In this document: piece by piece, positions 41,286-42,411 of the stretch
Layout: each line of letters opens with the position of its first letter
Position numbering within the stretch: position 1 is the stretch's first letter
Source of the DNA: an uncultured Prevotellaceae bacterium
GTDB lineage: Bacteria; Bacteroidota; Bacteroidia; Bacteroidales; Bacteroidaceae
Direction of reading: 5' to 3'
Assembly: GCA_947307015.1 (NCBI GenBank)
Contig: CAMZHV010000021.1
Span: 1 to 42,411 of the forward strand
DNA: 42,411 nt
Position numbers and translations under genes: made by a program
Notes under the pieces: model-generated
Seen by the model: the letters and a program-made list of their open reading frames with translations, nothing else
Databases searched by the model: none
Told to the model about the DNA's origin: nothing

Positions 41286-42130
41286 TATGGATGGTCGGGG
41301 AAAGTGTTTCCTTCGAGTGAAGTGACCTTACCTCCATAGAGCACGGTAAGCCAGTTGACGTTGATTTTCTTCTGCAGTTTCAGCATATCCAAACGCTTTA
41401 CTTTCTTGAACCGTGAGAAGTTCCATGACATGATGGGCCGCGGTGTGCGTTCCAGTTTTACCAATTCAAAGTTTTACTCCTTCTTGGCATCCGAAATCTT
41501 CACAATCAGTCCAGACAGGCCACCGAACTTCCATGGGCCACGCTGGATGGGGATTTCTGATGTAAACCACGCCACATAGTCGCGGCCCCGCCAATGGCAG
41601 ACGGCCTTTTGGCAACGATAGCCATGAATGGTCTGCTGCTCGTCCTTCAGCGTCCATTGCTGCTTCGGCACAGGTTCAGTGTACTGGCAACATTCGCGGT
41701 CGAGGTTCATCGGCATAATAGCATATTCTGTCAGCTGGCCGTCCTTAATGTAAATCTCGTCGAATTGGTATTCCGACCAGCGACTGGGATATTTGCCACC
41801 GAACCCCCGACCGGCGTAGCCGCTTTCCCCATTGCTGTTCTTTATCAGCTTCGGTTTGTAGGTCGAGTCACTATGAGCCATGAAGTAGCTGGCATATTTC
41901 GTGTACTGCTTGCCTACTTGCAGCCAACCAAGATTAATATATGTGTTTTCATCCTTGATGTCATCAGCATTGAAGGCATAATAGACAGTCACTTCCGCCG
42001 TGTCAATCTCTGTTGGCGGGGTGCTTCCTCTTCTTGAAGAAGGTGGCACTTCGCCCTGTTTCCACTGGGCTTTCTTCCCGCCGCATACGGCTGCGAGGGC
42101 GAGGATGATGGTGATGATTCTCTTGTTCAT
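41286..42130 (-). pseudogene. GLPGLI pseudogene (duplicate of 37912-38775)
   Basis: The first 218 codons are open (signal peptide MNKRIITIILALAAVCGG, core GPWKFGGLSGLIVKISD). Then TAT of the intact copy is replaced by TAA (stop at 41474-41476). Beyond it the frame continues to match the intact paralogue (NFELV, then FPDHP) and is cut off at 41286, without the NPMELE end. GLPGLI itself is altered to GLSGLI. It lies 16 bp after the receptor gene, in the position a functional partner would occupy. A truncated secreted product of 218 residues could still be made. Confidence 0.8.
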
Positions 42131-42146
42131 GATGCTTTTATGTGTT

Positions 42147-42411
42147 TTATAGCAGTTTGAATCTCACCGTGGCGAGGATATTGCGGGGACGGAGCTGCGA
42201 GGTGTTGGTGTAGATGTCGAGGCCAGAATAGGTGACACGGGTATAGTGACGCTGGTCGAAGAGGTTGTTGAGTTGCAGTTCAAGATCACAACGGCCAAGT
42301 TTGTACTTTACTTTGATGTCGCCGAACCAGGCATGGCGGTTCTCTGCGGTTAAGTTGGTGTAGTTGTCCTCTACAGCTGCGGTGAGAGTCATCTGTTTGG
42401 TGATATAGACA
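42147..42411 (-). CDS. TonB-dependent receptor, C-terminal end (runs off the window)
   Basis: About 87 C-terminal residues are visible: NRHAWFGDIKVKYKLGRCDLELQLNNLFDQRHYTR, then the last strand ILATVRFKLL. NLFDQRHYT followed by alternating strands is the standard end of TonB-dependent barrels. It is upstream of the GLPGLI array, the usual arrangement for such genes. Confidence 0.85.
   Translation of the reverse strand, partial: VYITKQMTLTAAVEDNYTNLTAENRHAWFGDIKVKYKLGRCDLELQLNNLFDQRHYTRVTYSGLDIYTNTSQLRPRNILATVRFKLL

Overview
The window is a chromosomal segment of a Bacteroidales bacterium, most likely Prevotella-like. The evidence is the repeated promoter form TTTG - about 20 bp - TAnnTTTG, C-terminal sorting tails of the type IX secretion kind, GLPGLI-family proteins, a smalltalk/HU/amidase cluster, SusC-era outer-membrane barrels and a Ser-type sulfatase. 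Most of the window is of moderate GC with a clearly AT-rich island near 39.0-41.0 kb. No rRNA, tRNA or CRISPR array was seen.

Layout. 1-2.8 kb: a truncated copy of an outer-membrane receptor N-terminus followed by its intact paralogue. 2.8-4.5 kb: an ECF sigma factor, a small membrane protein and a DUF6249-type membrane protein on one strand. 4.6-7.9 kb: a lipoprotein, a relic of a zeta-toxin-like ATPase abutting an MGMT-type alkyltransferase, and on the minus strand an NhaC antiporter and ribosomal protein L19. 8.0-15.7 kb (minus): a sulfatase, an S1-domain RNA-binding protein (CvfB type), and a GH2-GH76-GH125 set. GH76 and GH125 point to alpha-1,6-mannan breakdown. 15.9-25.9 kb (minus): two giant secreted multidomain proteins sharing shuffled modules. 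One carries cohesin-like N-terminal domains and the other a perfect dockerin-like EF-hand pair. 26.2-28.1 kb: a TonB-dependent receptor.

28.1-33.2 kb is a Bacteroidales accessory cluster: DUF4248, HU-like protein, smalltalk microprotein, N-acetylmuramoyl-L-alanine amidase and a VirE-type primase/helicase-like ATPase. Two identical 235-bp MITE-like elements in opposite orientation, each with a 7-8 bp target duplication, bracket the HU-smalltalk-amidase part. The divergent DUF4248/HU promoter region has two different tandem repeat leaders, with 23-bp and 22-bp periods. Next come a coiled-coil protein, a strongly structured RNA leader and a small helical protein (33.2-34.2 kb).

34.3-42.4 kb (minus) is an array of GLPGLI paralogues with a TonB C-terminal-domain protein, headed by the end of a TonB-dependent receptor. 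The array is split by an AT-rich three-gene operon (a TIGR04255-like protein plus two unknown proteins). That island lies between two long, nearly identical GLPGLI copies, one of them now a pseudogene.

A family of GC-rich palindromic repeats recurs at least nine times. In several genes it is translated in frame as peptides of the PLPxGRGxGGE type. The best candidates for undescribed biology are the AT-rich three-gene island, the structured RNA at 33.79-33.89 kb, the tandem hairpin leader of the HU gene, the MITE pair and the cohesin/dockerin giants.
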